DNA of 64,000 bases from a virus, in the IMG/VR virus record IMGVR_UViG_3300028800_000069, positions 1-64,000 of that record. One strand, 5' to 3'. This document shows, piece by piece, positions 1-7,930 of this stretch. A model generated the notes under the pieces. The model had not been told where the DNA came from. It made no database searches and was given only the letters and a program-made list of their open reading frames with translations. Made by a program: the position numbers and the translations under genes. How positions within the stretch are numbered: position 1 is the stretch's first letter; each line of letters opens with the position of its first letter.

Positions 1-178
1 AACTGTTGAGGAAGGGCTGTGTGAAAGGTGAAATCGTTGGATCGTTCGTGAAGATTTGACCTTCTCCCGGCGTGTCCGTTTGACCTGCTTGGGTATCGTT
101 TACCAAACTGCGTACTAGGTCCATTACTGTTGCAAGACTTGTAGTTTGCTGCCCTACATTAAGGGTTGGTGAAGACAT
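1..178 (-). CDS. Structural protein, N-terminal fragment (runs off the left edge)
   Basis: The first 59 residues are visible, beginning MSSPTLNVGQQ and reaching FTQPFLNS at the window edge. The ATG at 178 has an AGAGAGGAA ribosome site upstream. The segment (MDLVRSLVND followed by a Gly/Thr-rich linker and a PFLNS motif) resembles the N-terminus of head-tail connector or neck proteins that precede tail genes in some phages, but this is a weak impression. It is the next gene in the minus-strand virion operon, and its start overlaps the end of the upstream HNH gene by 25 bp, which suggests the HNH gene was inserted just ahead of it. Function not established. Confidence 0.6.
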   Translation of the reverse strand, partial: MSSPTLNVGQQTTSLATVMDLVRSLVNDTQAGQTDTPGEGQIFTNDPTISPFTQPFLNS

Positions 179-762
179 TGTGCATTCCTCTCTACAACTT
201 TAGTACACAACTCTAGGAATCTTTTCTTGGGCAAGTCCATCTTCATAGCGTCGATGTCTGCACAGCAAGGTACACAGTTTTCTTCTGTGTACCCCTTTGA
301 GTTGTCTACCCTGTCTATTCCGTTGTAGGTGTACTGCTCTCCTGAGCGTACTGTTTTCACATTGGACGGCAATTCTCCTGTGTAATAACACGGAGACTGC
401 GTAAGCGTATAAAACTGTTCCTCGGTTAACTCCCAAGTCAGTCCTCTGTGTTTCGCATTTGCCTTGTACTGATCTAGACATCTACGAAAGGCAGTTCCCG
501 GCTTCCTACTCTTAGCCTTCCACTGCTCACTTGCCTGTACTTCTTTCACGTAACAACCACAACTTCTTGTAGTAGTTACTGCGCTTGGACATGACAGGTG
601 GCATCCTCTTATAACTTTAGTTCCTCCACACTCACATGTGCAGAACCAATACCTAATCAACTGCCCTGTTTTACCTTTTGGTTTGGAATGATGCAAACTT
701 TGAACAGTAAGCCTTCCAAACTTCATCCCAACTAAATCCTTGAATTGCCCTAATCTTGGCAT
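154..762 (-). CDS. HNH-type homing endonuclease, zinc-domain N-terminus
   Basis: A 202-residue protein. The N-terminal third has the GMKFGRLTV motif followed by paired cysteines (CECG, then SCGC), a zinc-binding module found in many phage HNH proteins. The C-terminal half has the HNH-type core with GIDRVDNSKGYTEENCVPCC. The start is taken at the ATG preceded by GGAGG at 6 nt; a TTG 15 bp upstream is less likely. It is a sibling of the HNH gene at 49115 (same N-terminal motif and same DNAKGYT-like core). It sits between virion genes as a free-standing endonuclease and probably spreads by DNA cleavage and repair. Target unknown. Confidence 0.85.
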   Translation of the reverse strand: MPRLGQFKDLVGMKFGRLTVQSLHHSKPKGKTGQLIRYWFCTCECGGTKVIRGCHLSCPSAVTTTRSCGCYVKEVQASEQWKAKSRKPGTAFRRCLDQYKANAKHRGLTWELTEEQFYTLTQSPCYYTGELPSNVKTVRSGEQYTYNGIDRVDNSKGYTEENCVPCCADIDAMKMDLPKKRFLELCTKVVERNAQCLHQPLM

Positions 763-1053
763 TATATTCCTCCGCAAAGGTTTGTGAGGCGCATTGCGGT
801 GCGCCCCACCACTGCTTGGGAGCTACCCAAAGCAGGTACAAACTAAACAGAGGGGGACAGGGCTAAGTTTACGGCTTTTGGACTCAGATCAAAAGCGGTT
901 CTCTCCCTGTCCCCCTAAGATTGGTACAGAAATTACATGGCACCCTTGCCCACCCGGAAGTACGGGGGACTCAGAACCCCGCTTCCTGACGGAAACACGA
1001 GTGCCAAGCTTGTTACTGAAATGTGCGCGGCGTTGTTCTGCCGCGACTTGATG
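763..1053. other. Structured non-coding gap between virion genes
   Basis: No credible gene in 291 bp. It holds three inverted repeats: CGCGGC/GCCGCG at 1026-1045 just past the stop of the upstream gene; a CGGGG/CCCCG hairpin around 963-980; and a perfect 12-bp pair (AGGGGGACAGGG at 851-862, CCCTGTCCCCCT at 905-916) enclosing a second stem (GCTTTTG 874-880 with CAAAAGC 890-896). No T-run follows any of them on the minus strand, so a simple terminator is not clear. It may be an RNA processing site or the remains of the insertion that brought the HNH gene. Confidence 0.5.
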
Positions 1054-1878
1054 TTACACAGCCTTTGGCTGTCTTGGTGCATATCGCTCATCTTCTGTTG
1101 CTTCGTACGCCTGTGCGCGACTGCGGACGCCTGCCTTGATAGCTGCATCCCAATCTCCAATACACAAACCGCCTCCGTCCATAGGATGGAACGGTGCACC
1201 GACACGCGCAGGTGATCCGCAACGTGGGCAGTTCTCCAAGTGGACTTCCTTCTTGTGCCAGTTGAAAGTCTCGTGGAAGTAATCCGCTGCAGCGTGGTGC
1301 GCTGGAGTCAACACTGCAGGCAATGCCTGAGGGTTAGATGTCTCCACTGCACGCGCTTCAGTAAGCAGACTACGATAGTGCGCTTCAAGACGGCGCGTAG
1401 CAGCAGCCAGTTCCTTTTCGGTAGGCTCTTCACTCAAAGACCAGAACACTCCCAGTCTTCCAAGGTTTTGTCCTACGGAATCACTGCCTGTAACAACCGC
1501 GTCTTGGTCTAGCGTCCAGTTGTCAGGATTCACGATGTCCATTGCCATGCGTCGTCCGTCCATGACGGTGATGTCAATTTCGTTGGAGTCGATGTTTCCC
1601 TTCGGCATCTTGAAAGGAGAAGGCAGCTTGGTCACTCTTGCATACTTCTCACTCTCTTTACGTGCCGGAATAACCATTTCCTTAATCACTGGCAGGCGTG
1701 AAATCTTGTACTCCTGCTTTGCGATGTTGAACAGATAAACAAAGAAGTCGGCTGGACGACTCAGCATGTAGTCTGCTGTAGAGAAGTTCCAATCGATGTT
1801 GTTGATCTTGCTCAAGCTGGAGGCGGCTCCAGTATTCACTGCTGTGCTACTAACTAGCTTTGCTGAGATTTCGGGCAT
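1054..1878 (-). CDS. Virion-operon protein of unknown function with C-terminal CxxC
   Basis: A 274-residue protein starting MPEISAKLV; this ATG has AAGGA 6 nt upstream, preferred over an ATG 27 bp further up. Residues about 180-235 contain helical segments and a CPRCGSPARVG motif followed by GGGLCIGDWD, possibly half of a zinc site. I do not recognise the family. Position between head genes and the putative connector gene suggests a structural or morphogenesis role. It lies 42 bp downstream of the next gene in the operon and ends in TAA just ahead of a GC-rich hairpin. Confidence 0.7.
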   Translation of the reverse strand: MPEISAKLVSSTAVNTGAASSLSKINNIDWNFSTADYMLSRPADFFVYLFNIAKQEYKISRLPVIKEMVIPARKESEKYARVTKLPSPFKMPKGNIDSNEIDITVMDGRRMAMDIVNPDNWTLDQDAVVTGSDSVGQNLGRLGVFWSLSEEPTEKELAAATRRLEAHYRSLLTEARAVETSNPQALPAVLTPAHHAAADYFHETFNWHKKEVHLENCPRCGSPARVGAPFHPMDGGGLCIGDWDAAIKAGVRSRAQAYEATEDERYAPRQPKAV

Positions 1879-1920
1879 TATGAGTCCTTCTGGCGCGTAC
1901 GCCATTCTGAGTTTCTGAGT

Positions 1921-2655
1921 CTAAATCGTGGGATTTGCTGAGTGCGAACTAAGTCCTCTCCCTAAGGTCTTAGCGTTTGTTACCATCCTGTTCCAGTGCC
2001 GAGTCATTTGCTCAACTTTCTTGTCTATGAGTGAAGTCCTGCACCCTTGCCGTGCGTATGACACAGGGCCTTTGAAGGCAAGAGAAGAATCTCTCATGCA
2101 ATCTTCGATCATAGTTAAGTCTGCTGCATCGTCCTTGTCTTTCTGTTCCTTCAGTGCTGCCATGGTTTTCTCGTAGGAGATTTCCCTAGCCTGCATAATG
2201 ATAGGAACTACTGTGTCCAAGACAAATGAGTTTAGAGGCATTGCTTCAATGTGCATCTTACCGTTTTGCATGTCACGCCAGCACATGTTGTACAGTAGAG
2301 TGTACTTCCCTGAGTAAGGGTACTCTCCTAGCATTTGCAACCCAGTGTCTTCGTCTATGTTTCCAACGTAGTATGACTCTGGTGTTCCGTATGACAGAGC
2401 GTCTTGCCACTGCATCAACATCCAACTAGGAGTTCCTCCACCTACCAGAAGGTCTCTGTACCCTCTGTAGCTGGGTTGTCCTTCTACGGTCCAGTCGCCT
2501 CCGGCGCGGTACGTACACTCGGGTTCGCCGCCCATTCCCCAACGCACAATGAAGCTTGGTTGGTCGTAGCGGTTAGTCCCTCCAATACGCGTAAGCTCTT
2601 CTTGGAACCACTCTGGGCATTGGTTGTACTGATAACTATCCGTTGGATTGGGCAT
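1921..2655 (-). CDS. Virion-operon protein of unknown function
   Basis: A 244-residue protein rich in Trp and Tyr in its first half (SYQYNQCPEWFQEELTRIGG, then several Gly-Gly-containing turns) with an alpha-helical, charged second half. The pattern QCPEWFQEEL...RWGMGGEPECTYRAGGDWT looks like a folded structural protein and I do not recognise the family. It overlaps the end of the upstream small gene by 20 bp, which indicates translational coupling inside the virion operon. Confidence 0.7.
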   Translation of the reverse strand: MPNPTDSYQYNQCPEWFQEELTRIGGTNRYDQPSFIVRWGMGGEPECTYRAGGDWTVEGQPSYRGYRDLLVGGGTPSWMLMQWQDALSYGTPESYYVGNIDEDTGLQMLGEYPYSGKYTLLYNMCWRDMQNGKMHIEAMPLNSFVLDTVVPIIMQAREISYEKTMAALKEQKDKDDAADLTMIEDCMRDSSLAFKGPVSYARQGCRTSLIDKKVEQMTRHWNRMVTNAKTLGRGLSSHSANPTI

Positions 2656-2947
2656 CTTGTGTGCTGCCCTCCTGAGCCTTCATTGCTTCGCGCTGTGCAG
2701 CTACCTGCGCCTTCTTCACTTCGACGTAATCATCGATCTCTTTTCGATCAACGATTGCTAGTTTCTTTTCTAGGATGAAGTTGAGCAGAAGTGCTGCGGT
2801 GTCTGCCATACCCATCAACTCGTTGTCGTTGGTGGCTAATTTCATGAACAGAGTCTGTGCCTCACGCCGAGTCATGGGTGCATCCCAGTACTTATCGTAA
2901 GGGCGCTGAATAGGTGATTCGTTTGGATCAATAAGTAGGCTAGACAT
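2636..2947 (-). CDS. Small helical virion-operon protein
   Basis: 103 residues, predicted mostly alpha-helical, with an Ala/Gln/Lys-rich tail (VKKAQVAAQREAMKAQEG). The ATG has GAGGTG upstream and overlaps the stop of the GroES-like gene by 8 bp; its own end overlaps the next gene. The tight four-gene overlap chain (2940, 2636, 1921) implies co-translation. Function unknown; a head-completion role is possible from position only. Confidence 0.7.
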   Translation of the reverse strand: MSSLLIDPNESPIQRPYDKYWDAPMTRREAQTLFMKLATNDNELMGMADTAALLLNFILEKKLAIVDRKEIDDYVEVKKAQVAAQREAMKAQEGSTQDAQSNG

Positions 2948-3542
2948 AGTTGTTCACCTCTACTGGCTTGTACACGCCACGAATGTCTTGCACACGAACC
3001 ACATCTAGGTCTTCGCTGGCTTCGAACTCTACGCCTATTGCATCGCACATAGCTTCTACTTGCGCATCGGGAACCTTAAGCTTCTCCGCATTGTATTCGC
3101 CAAAGAGAACTCGGTACCCCGGCTTGATGATGTCGGACAGTCTGGTTTTGACTCCACCCATAACAACAAAATCACCAACCGCTAGGACAATACCTACGTT
3201 TGAATGCTGTCTGTACTTTGCTGGAATGATGAACCCTGTGCGTTTGTCACGCATAGAGCCGTCTTCAAGCTGTTCCATGTTCTTGTCTTCTGCCACGCGC
3301 TTGATAAGCACACGGTCAAGGATTGGTGTGAAGGGTTCATACTGCTTCTCTGGGAACTTTGGTTCTGCCTTCTTCACTGGTTCTGAGTCGAATCTTGAGC
3401 GTCGGTCAATTACTGTGATCCCACTGCCTAGCTCTTCTGGAGCCACGTTGTGCAGTTCGATAGGATCGTTTACTTCACTACCACCTGCTGAGAACTGGGC
3501 ACTGCGAGCGCCCCGTGCTAATACATCTCCACCTGAGTTCAT
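2940..3542 (-). CDS. GroES-like co-chaperonin
   Basis: A 200-residue protein whose residues about 75-170 match the Cpn10 fold: FTPILDRVLIKRV at the start, a mobile-loop region with TGFIIPAKYRQHSNVGIVLAVGD, and the closing VLFGEYNAEKL. Phage co-chaperonins such as T4 gp31 replace host GroES so GroEL can fold the capsid protein, fitting its place just downstream of the capsid gene. The extra N-terminal 70 residues are low in structure. The start is the ATG with AGGAGACTCA directly upstream; an open frame continues 39 codons further up but has no good ribosome site. No GroEL is encoded here, so it would use the host chaperonin. Confidence 0.85.
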   Translation of the reverse strand: MNSGGDVLARGARSAQFSAGGSEVNDPIELHNVAPEELGSGITVIDRRSRFDSEPVKKAEPKFPEKQYEPFTPILDRVLIKRVAEDKNMEQLEDGSMRDKRTGFIIPAKYRQHSNVGIVLAVGDFVVMGGVKTRLSDIIKPGYRVLFGEYNAEKLKVPDAQVEAMCDAIGVEFEASEDLDVVRVQDIRGVYKPVEVNNYV

Positions 3543-3674
3543 TGAGTCTCCTGAGTCTTTCTGAGTTAAGAATCGATCCTCGGAGGACCAGTCCCTATAC
3601 GTTTGCGCGAGAGGGGCTGGGCCGAGGGCATTGCTCATGCACCGCAAAGTGCCAAGCAAAAGTCGTTTTCATTG

Positions 3675-3708
3675 CAAAACAAAAGGCCCTGCGAGTGATC
3701 GCAGAGCC
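3675..3708 (-). terminator. Rho-independent terminator after the HNH gene
   Basis: On the minus strand a 10-bp stem (GGCTCTGCGA with TCGCAGGGCC, one mismatch, TCAC loop) is followed by TTTTGTTTTGC. It lies 8 bp past the stop of the endonuclease VII-like gene and should end the capsid-HNH transcript, so the GroES-like gene may need its own promoter or read-through. Confidence 0.8.
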
Positions 3709-3715
3709 TGCTTTG

Positions 3716-4198
3716 CTAAATTCGTTTGTATGAGTCTAGGTAACGCAACGCACGCCCTGTCCATGACTCCAGTTTCCCTATGAGTGTTGGAAACGGGATG
3801 ACCAAGGCTTCTTTCAAAATTGCTTCTAGGAATCCTACCATGCGGTTGCAATCTGCACAAAGAATGCCACGGTTGCATTTACCACACGTTAGTTCCTTGT
3901 CACAACATGTGTGATCGTGATCTACAGCCATTCGACGTTTATCATCACCTTGTACTGCCTTGCACAGTGCGCAGTGACCGCCTTGTTCTTTTAGCTGCAA
4001 TTCGTACTCTTCCACCGTCATCTTATGGCGTCTTTCCATTTGCTTTCTTCGCCCATACTCCGGTGTGTACCACTTACCGTTTGGAAGTGTTGTCTCCCAC
4101 GCTGCTGTAGCCTCTTGAAGTTTCCGGCGAAACTCCGGGTCTTCAGCGTAGCGTTTACGGTCATTCTTTCTTCGGTCTTCTTTGTTCTTATACGGCAT
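3716..4198 (-). CDS. HNH nuclease of the endonuclease VII family
   Basis: 160 residues. The C-terminal half carries GGHCALCK, then AVDHDH, then RGILCADCNRMVGFLE, the zinc ligands and catalytic DH of the T4 endonuclease VII-like HNH group. The N-terminal half is basic and helical. The ATG chosen has GAGGAG 8 nt upstream; an ATG 18 bp further out is in frame but lacks spacing. It lies 99 bp after the capsid stop, near but outside the capsid group I intron, so it could be the nuclease that mobilises that intron from a free-standing position (inference). A terminator follows directly. Confidence 0.85.
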   Translation of the reverse strand: MPYKNKEDRRKNDRKRYAEDPEFRRKLQEATAAWETTLPNGKWYTPEYGRRKQMERRHKMTVEEYELQLKEQGGHCALCKAVQGDDKRRMAVDHDHTCCDKELTCGKCNRGILCADCNRMVGFLEAILKEALVIPFPTLIGKLESWTGRALRYLDSYKRI

Positions 4199-4297
4199 TA
4201 ATTTTCTCCTCTGCAAAGGTAGAGCAGGAACCCTGTTGCAGCAAGGTTCCTACTCCATCTATGGTATCACAACTGCAATTGTAATACAAGGACAAAA

Positions 4298-5833
4298 TTA
4301 CACCGTTGGAACGGCGGCATTCTGAATATACAAGCCAGCGCGAGGAGCCGCATTGGCAAGGTTAAAGCACGTATTGTACGCAAACATCATTTTGTTACAC
4401 GCTTTGCGTGGTGTAGTCATTTCTGCTACACTCTCATGGTTTATTTTCCATGAAGATCGGACTATTGCATCACTCTTTCGAGCGCCCTATCGCTTAGTCT
4501 CTCACGGTCCCTATTGGGTTCCGCCTCGTTGCCGTTTCAGGTTTCGAGTCAATCAGATTGGGTTTTACTCGCACATGTTTTGCGTCGGTTTATGCGAAGT
4601 CAAATACGTTCCGTTCGTGGTGCCCACGTCTGGAACTGGTGCTACGACGTTTCCGCCGCCGAAGTCATACAACTCCAGTGGGGAAAGCTCACCGATGTAC
4701 CAGTTCTCCATCAGGAGAAGGTCCATACGGCTAGCAGTAGCGGTAGCGCTCTTGTGGTACTTGCGTCCACCGAACGTATCGCTGAAGTAGCGCTTGGACA
4801 TGTCCAGAGTCTTCTCGCCCTTAACTTCCTGAGCGTTGACGATCTGCACATTGTACATCAGGTTGCTCTGGGCAAATGCTTGCTCAAGAGGACCATACCA
4901 AATACCAGACTTCAGGGACTCTGCGTCTGGGCCGAGTGCACGGGTCAGGAGCACTTCTGCACGTTGCGCGATTCCGGGGGTAATAGCTGCACCATTCAGG
5001 TTAATGGTTGGTGTGCTCAAACGTCCGGGGTACGCATTGCGGTTCAGTCCACCGATGGTTCCGGTGTTGCTGTTCACGTCCCAAGCCTTGATACCTAGGA
5101 TCGAGTTGCCGCTGCCGTACGATGCGCCAGCCACAACGATGTAGTCGGTCACGACAACATCAGAGGGCAGTGCGGTACTGAAAAACAGAGTGTTGCTGGG
5201 GCCATCGGAGTAGCTGATGGTTGCGCTAGACACTCCACCAGTGCGCTGAACACCACCCGTGCTGTAGAACTTCACGACCTGTTGGTCGGTGAAAGCCACT
5301 GCGACGTTGATGCCAGTGATGCTGGCGGTCTGGGCTGCAGGTGATCCGCCGCTCAGAACGATGACTGCTGTTGCAGGAATCTGGTCGATCATGCCCGTAC
5401 CATCCGAGTTGATAAGACCTTCAATACCCTGCATTGCGCTGTCCAGAGAGTTCTTCATTTCCTGTGCCTTCACAGCGAAGAGACCCTTCTGCTTGGAATC
5501 GGTGGAAGCCTGAGCTAGCCACGAAATCTCGCAGACGTTGAACAGATAAACCGGGGCCAGAGCGAAGGAAGCCCATTGCGAACCGCTGCCACGTAGCATG
5601 CTGTCTGCATTGCCCGTGCCTTGAGTAATTGCCGCACCAGCCTGCACCCGGAAAGGTACGCGGAATGATGCACGTTGCGTCCCGCCAGCGTTCGACTGGT
5701 TGGACACAGGGATTTTGGTTGCTTCTGCCTTGAACATGCTGTATGCAGTGGTCCCGTGGAAAACTAGATCGGGTATCTCCTTGGCAAACGCATCTAATTC
5801 AACTGCTTCTACTGCGGCTTCTAAAAGAGCCAT
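4298..5833 (-). CDS. Major capsid protein, spliced (exons 5833-4592 and 4387-4298)
   Basis: Exon 1 (414 codons) starts MALLEAAVEAVEL and reads through HK97-fold-like sequence with a Gly/Ser/Val-rich central part. Read unspliced, it ends eight codons later in a stop inside the intron. Removing the 204-nt intron joins codon His (…NGTYLTSH) in frame to 29 further codons, MFAYNTCFNLANAAPRAG through QNAAVPTV and TAA at 4298. Total 443 residues. Position after scaffold and a small head protein, and the general sequence type, support the major capsid call; no structure-specific motif is certain. The ribosome site is weak (TAGTAGG). A 15-bp inverted repeat lies in its leader. Confidence 0.8.
4388..4591 (-). 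ncRNA. Group I self-splicing intron in the capsid gene
   Basis: All core elements can be traced on the minus strand. P1 pairs exon UUCGCAU (4598-4592) with GUGCGAG (4574-4568), with the required U-G at the splice site. P10 pairs AAACAU (4580-4575) with the first six bases of exon 2, AUGUUU (4387-4382). P7 is GACTA (4499-4495) with TAGTC (4464-4460). P8 is CGCTC-GAAA-GAGTG (4484-4471). The terminal G is 4388. A CACGC/GCGTG hairpin (P9-like) precedes it. At 204 nt with no internal ORF it is near the minimum size for this class. Confidence 0.93.
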
Positions 5834-6113
5834 ATAACCTACTATGCTGCTATGAAAAGTTCCACGTAAAATGATAGGGTCTCTGAGCGAACCTAACCGG
5901 AACTGTTCCGCTGAGTCGTTCTACTGCGTTTGTGCTGCAGCAATTCTTGGTGTGCCCATATTTAAGGTGTTGTCGCCACCGCCACACTTCAGAACTGACG
6001 ATGAGATGTAACTCCGTAATGTCTGAAACCTGCCGTCAGGCTTCGCATGCTAGTTGCTGTCCGTTGGTTCCATCAGACATTACGGAGGCACATCTCTGTG
6101 CTCTCCTTGATTC
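5834..6113 (-). promoter_or_regulatory. Capsid leader with 15-bp perfect inverted repeat
   Basis: 280 bp without a credible gene. The arms CTCCGTAATGTCTGA (6012-6026) and TCAGACATTACGGAG (6073-6087) are perfect complements separated by 46 nt that include a CCTG/CAGG mini-stem. A 13-bp palindrome, CGGAACTGTTCCG, lies at 5898-5910 nearer the capsid start. As the untranslated leader of the most highly expressed virion gene, it could stabilise mRNA, be an RNase III-type processing site or bind a regulator. These roles are inferred. Confidence 0.6.
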
Positions 6114-6323
6114 TTACAGAGACTGCGTGCCTACAACGTCCGTTGCTAGAACGGTGATGTTGTATGGTACATCAGGGGCTGTTGGTTGTGCCGCTGAACC
6201 TGTGCATCGCACAGTCAGAGACGCTTGACTTCCAGAACCAGATACAGCAGTTACGACGCCAACGACTGATACTTGATCATTGACTTCGATGGGCTTGCCG
6301 TTACGAGTTGTTCCTGTTGCCAT
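6114..6323 (-). CDS. Small beta-rich head protein (possible decoration protein)
   Basis: 69 residues, MATGTTRNGKPIEV then alternating Val/Thr/Ser strands and a Gly/Ser loop, ending VVGTQSL. The size and composition, and the location between scaffold and capsid, fit a small capsid-stabilising or decoration protein. No family was recognised. The start ATG has an AAGAG-type ribosome site. Confidence 0.65.
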   Translation of the reverse strand: MATGTTRNGKPIEVNDQVSVVGVVTAVSGSGSQASLTVRCTGSAAQPTAPDVPYNITVLATDVVGTQSL

Positions 6324-6357
6324 TTGTTACTCTTTTCTCTGAGATCGGATACGACAT

Positions 6358-7875
6358 CTACTTCCGCCATGTAATGAACTTGACGGACTTACCGTCTGTA
6401 GTCTTAACGAAGCCGCGTCCCATAATCTGTAGCGTAACCAAATCAGAGGAAGAATATTCCTTGCCTCCGACCTTAATTGCGTCACGCACAAGATTTGCAG
6501 GGCGACTTGCAACGTATATTGGCTTTCCTGTGGCTACTGACTTTGCTGCATCTTTGACTGCCGCGTCCTTCTTCACTGTTGCTGCGGCTGCTTTGCCTGC
6601 CGCACTACCGCCCTTTGCGTAACCGGGGTAGCGTGCTTGGATTGTCTTAGTCACAATGTCGTTGGCAATAGACTGGACCTTTGCATCGTGGTATTGAACC
6701 ATCTTTGCACGGTCTGGTGTCTTCTGCTTCCACATCGCGTCCATCTGTATCTGGTAGGCTTTATCGGCCTTCAGTGCAGCGTACAGTCTGTCCTTGATTC
6801 CATTTCCTAAGTCAATGATTGTCTCTCGTGGGAAATCCTTGAAGAAAGGCTTAGACCTTAAAAATGCACCTAAGGATTTTCCTAGAATATCATTGTTCTT
6901 GTGTTCGCACTCTTCAGCGACTCCACTTTCAAATTTCTTACGCTCAGCAGTGGCCGCATCAGTCTTTGTCTTTTCGAATTCTGCCTTTTCTGCTAAGAAC
7001 TTCTTACGCTCCGGTGTTTCCGCTGGAGTTGTGGTTCTGTTCTTTGCATCGTTGCTTAGATCGGTATACCAGTCTGTGAGGCTCTTAACTAAGCTGGTGA
7101 TCTTGGCAACATCAGGAACTGTTTCTCCCTTATCATTCTTTGTTGCAAGCGCAGCGTTGAATTGACTTACAAAGGAATCCATCTTGACTTCCTTCAACGC
7201 TTCTGCAACTACCGGGATGGTCGTATTGTAGAATGCATCGGCATCATGTGCCTTCAGCTTCTGTAATAGCGACGGTGCCAGTACACCTAGTGCCTCTGGG
7301 TGACCGCTGGCTTTAAGGTCTTCAATAACGTTGTCCCACAGCTTTGGATCGGCTGCGTAAAGCAACTCATCTGTTGCAGTAACCGCTTCGATTGCGTCCT
7401 GCATCTTTTGATAGCCTTCTGGGCCACCTACTGAGTCGATGAAGGCTTTGGCTTCTTGCATTTCTGCAACGCCTTTTGGGAAGATTTGCTTTGCAGCATT
7501 CCATCGCTCAAAAGAGCCGTGCAGTTCCTTAACAACTCCAGCGTTCTTTGGGTCTGCATCTCGCATGGCTTTCAGTGCTGTGCGGACGTTTGCTGGGGTT
7601 GCATCTGTCGGAGTATTCTTGGCAGCGGCTGCGGTCTTGAACGCCTCTTGTTCTTCAGGTGTCTTTTCCGTTCCATCTGCATTAAGTGTTTCGGTTTCTT
7701 TACCTGCAGTATCGGTGGTATCATCCGTGCTGATGTCTGTGGTATCCGCTGTTGAGTCGGCAACGGTTGTATCTACTGTTGAGTCTACAGTAGTGTCCAC
7801 AGTGGTATCTGCTGAGTCTGATGTAGCTGCGGCTGAGGAATCCAGCATCGCAAAATCTACGATATCTGTTGCCAT
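6358..7875 (-). CDS. Putative scaffold protein
   Basis: 505 residues. The N-terminal about 60 residues are an acidic Thr/Asp/Val repeat (many TTVD units). The middle and C-terminal parts are alpha-helical and highly charged, and the last 60 residues hold a Lys-rich segment before VKFITWRK. Composition, size and position between portal and capsid are typical of scaffolding proteins that shape the procapsid and are then removed. The start has AAGGACTC 6 nt upstream. The repeated TTVD unit is probably a disordered spacer and may vary in copy number. Confidence 0.75.
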   Translation of the reverse strand: MATDIVDFAMLDSSAAATSDSADTTVDTTVDSTVDTTVADSTADTTDISTDDTTDTAGKETETLNADGTEKTPEEQEAFKTAAAAKNTPTDATPANVRTALKAMRDADPKNAGVVKELHGSFERWNAAKQIFPKGVAEMQEAKAFIDSVGGPEGYQKMQDAIEAVTATDELLYAADPKLWDNVIEDLKASGHPEALGVLAPSLLQKLKAHDADAFYNTTIPVVAEALKEVKMDSFVSQFNAALATKNDKGETVPDVAKITSLVKSLTDWYTDLSNDAKNRTTTPAETPERKKFLAEKAEFEKTKTDAATAERKKFESGVAEECEHKNNDILGKSLGAFLRSKPFFKDFPRETIIDLGNGIKDRLYAALKADKAYQIQMDAMWKQKTPDRAKMVQYHDAKVQSIANDIVTKTIQARYPGYAKGGSAAGKAAAATVKKDAAVKDAAKSVATGKPIYVASRPANLVRDAIKVGGKEYSSSDLVTLQIMGRGFVKTTDGKSVKFITWRK

Positions 7876-7930
7876 TTGTTGAGTCCTTCAATCTGAGTTA
7901 GGGCCGTGAATAATCACGGCCCCTTTGTTC

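Noticed and set aside
3585-3605. ATAGGGA words resembling a T7-type promoter start, also near 17140 and 16055 on the minus strand
   Set aside because: Flanking bases do not form a shared consensus and no phage RNA polymerase gene is present in the window.
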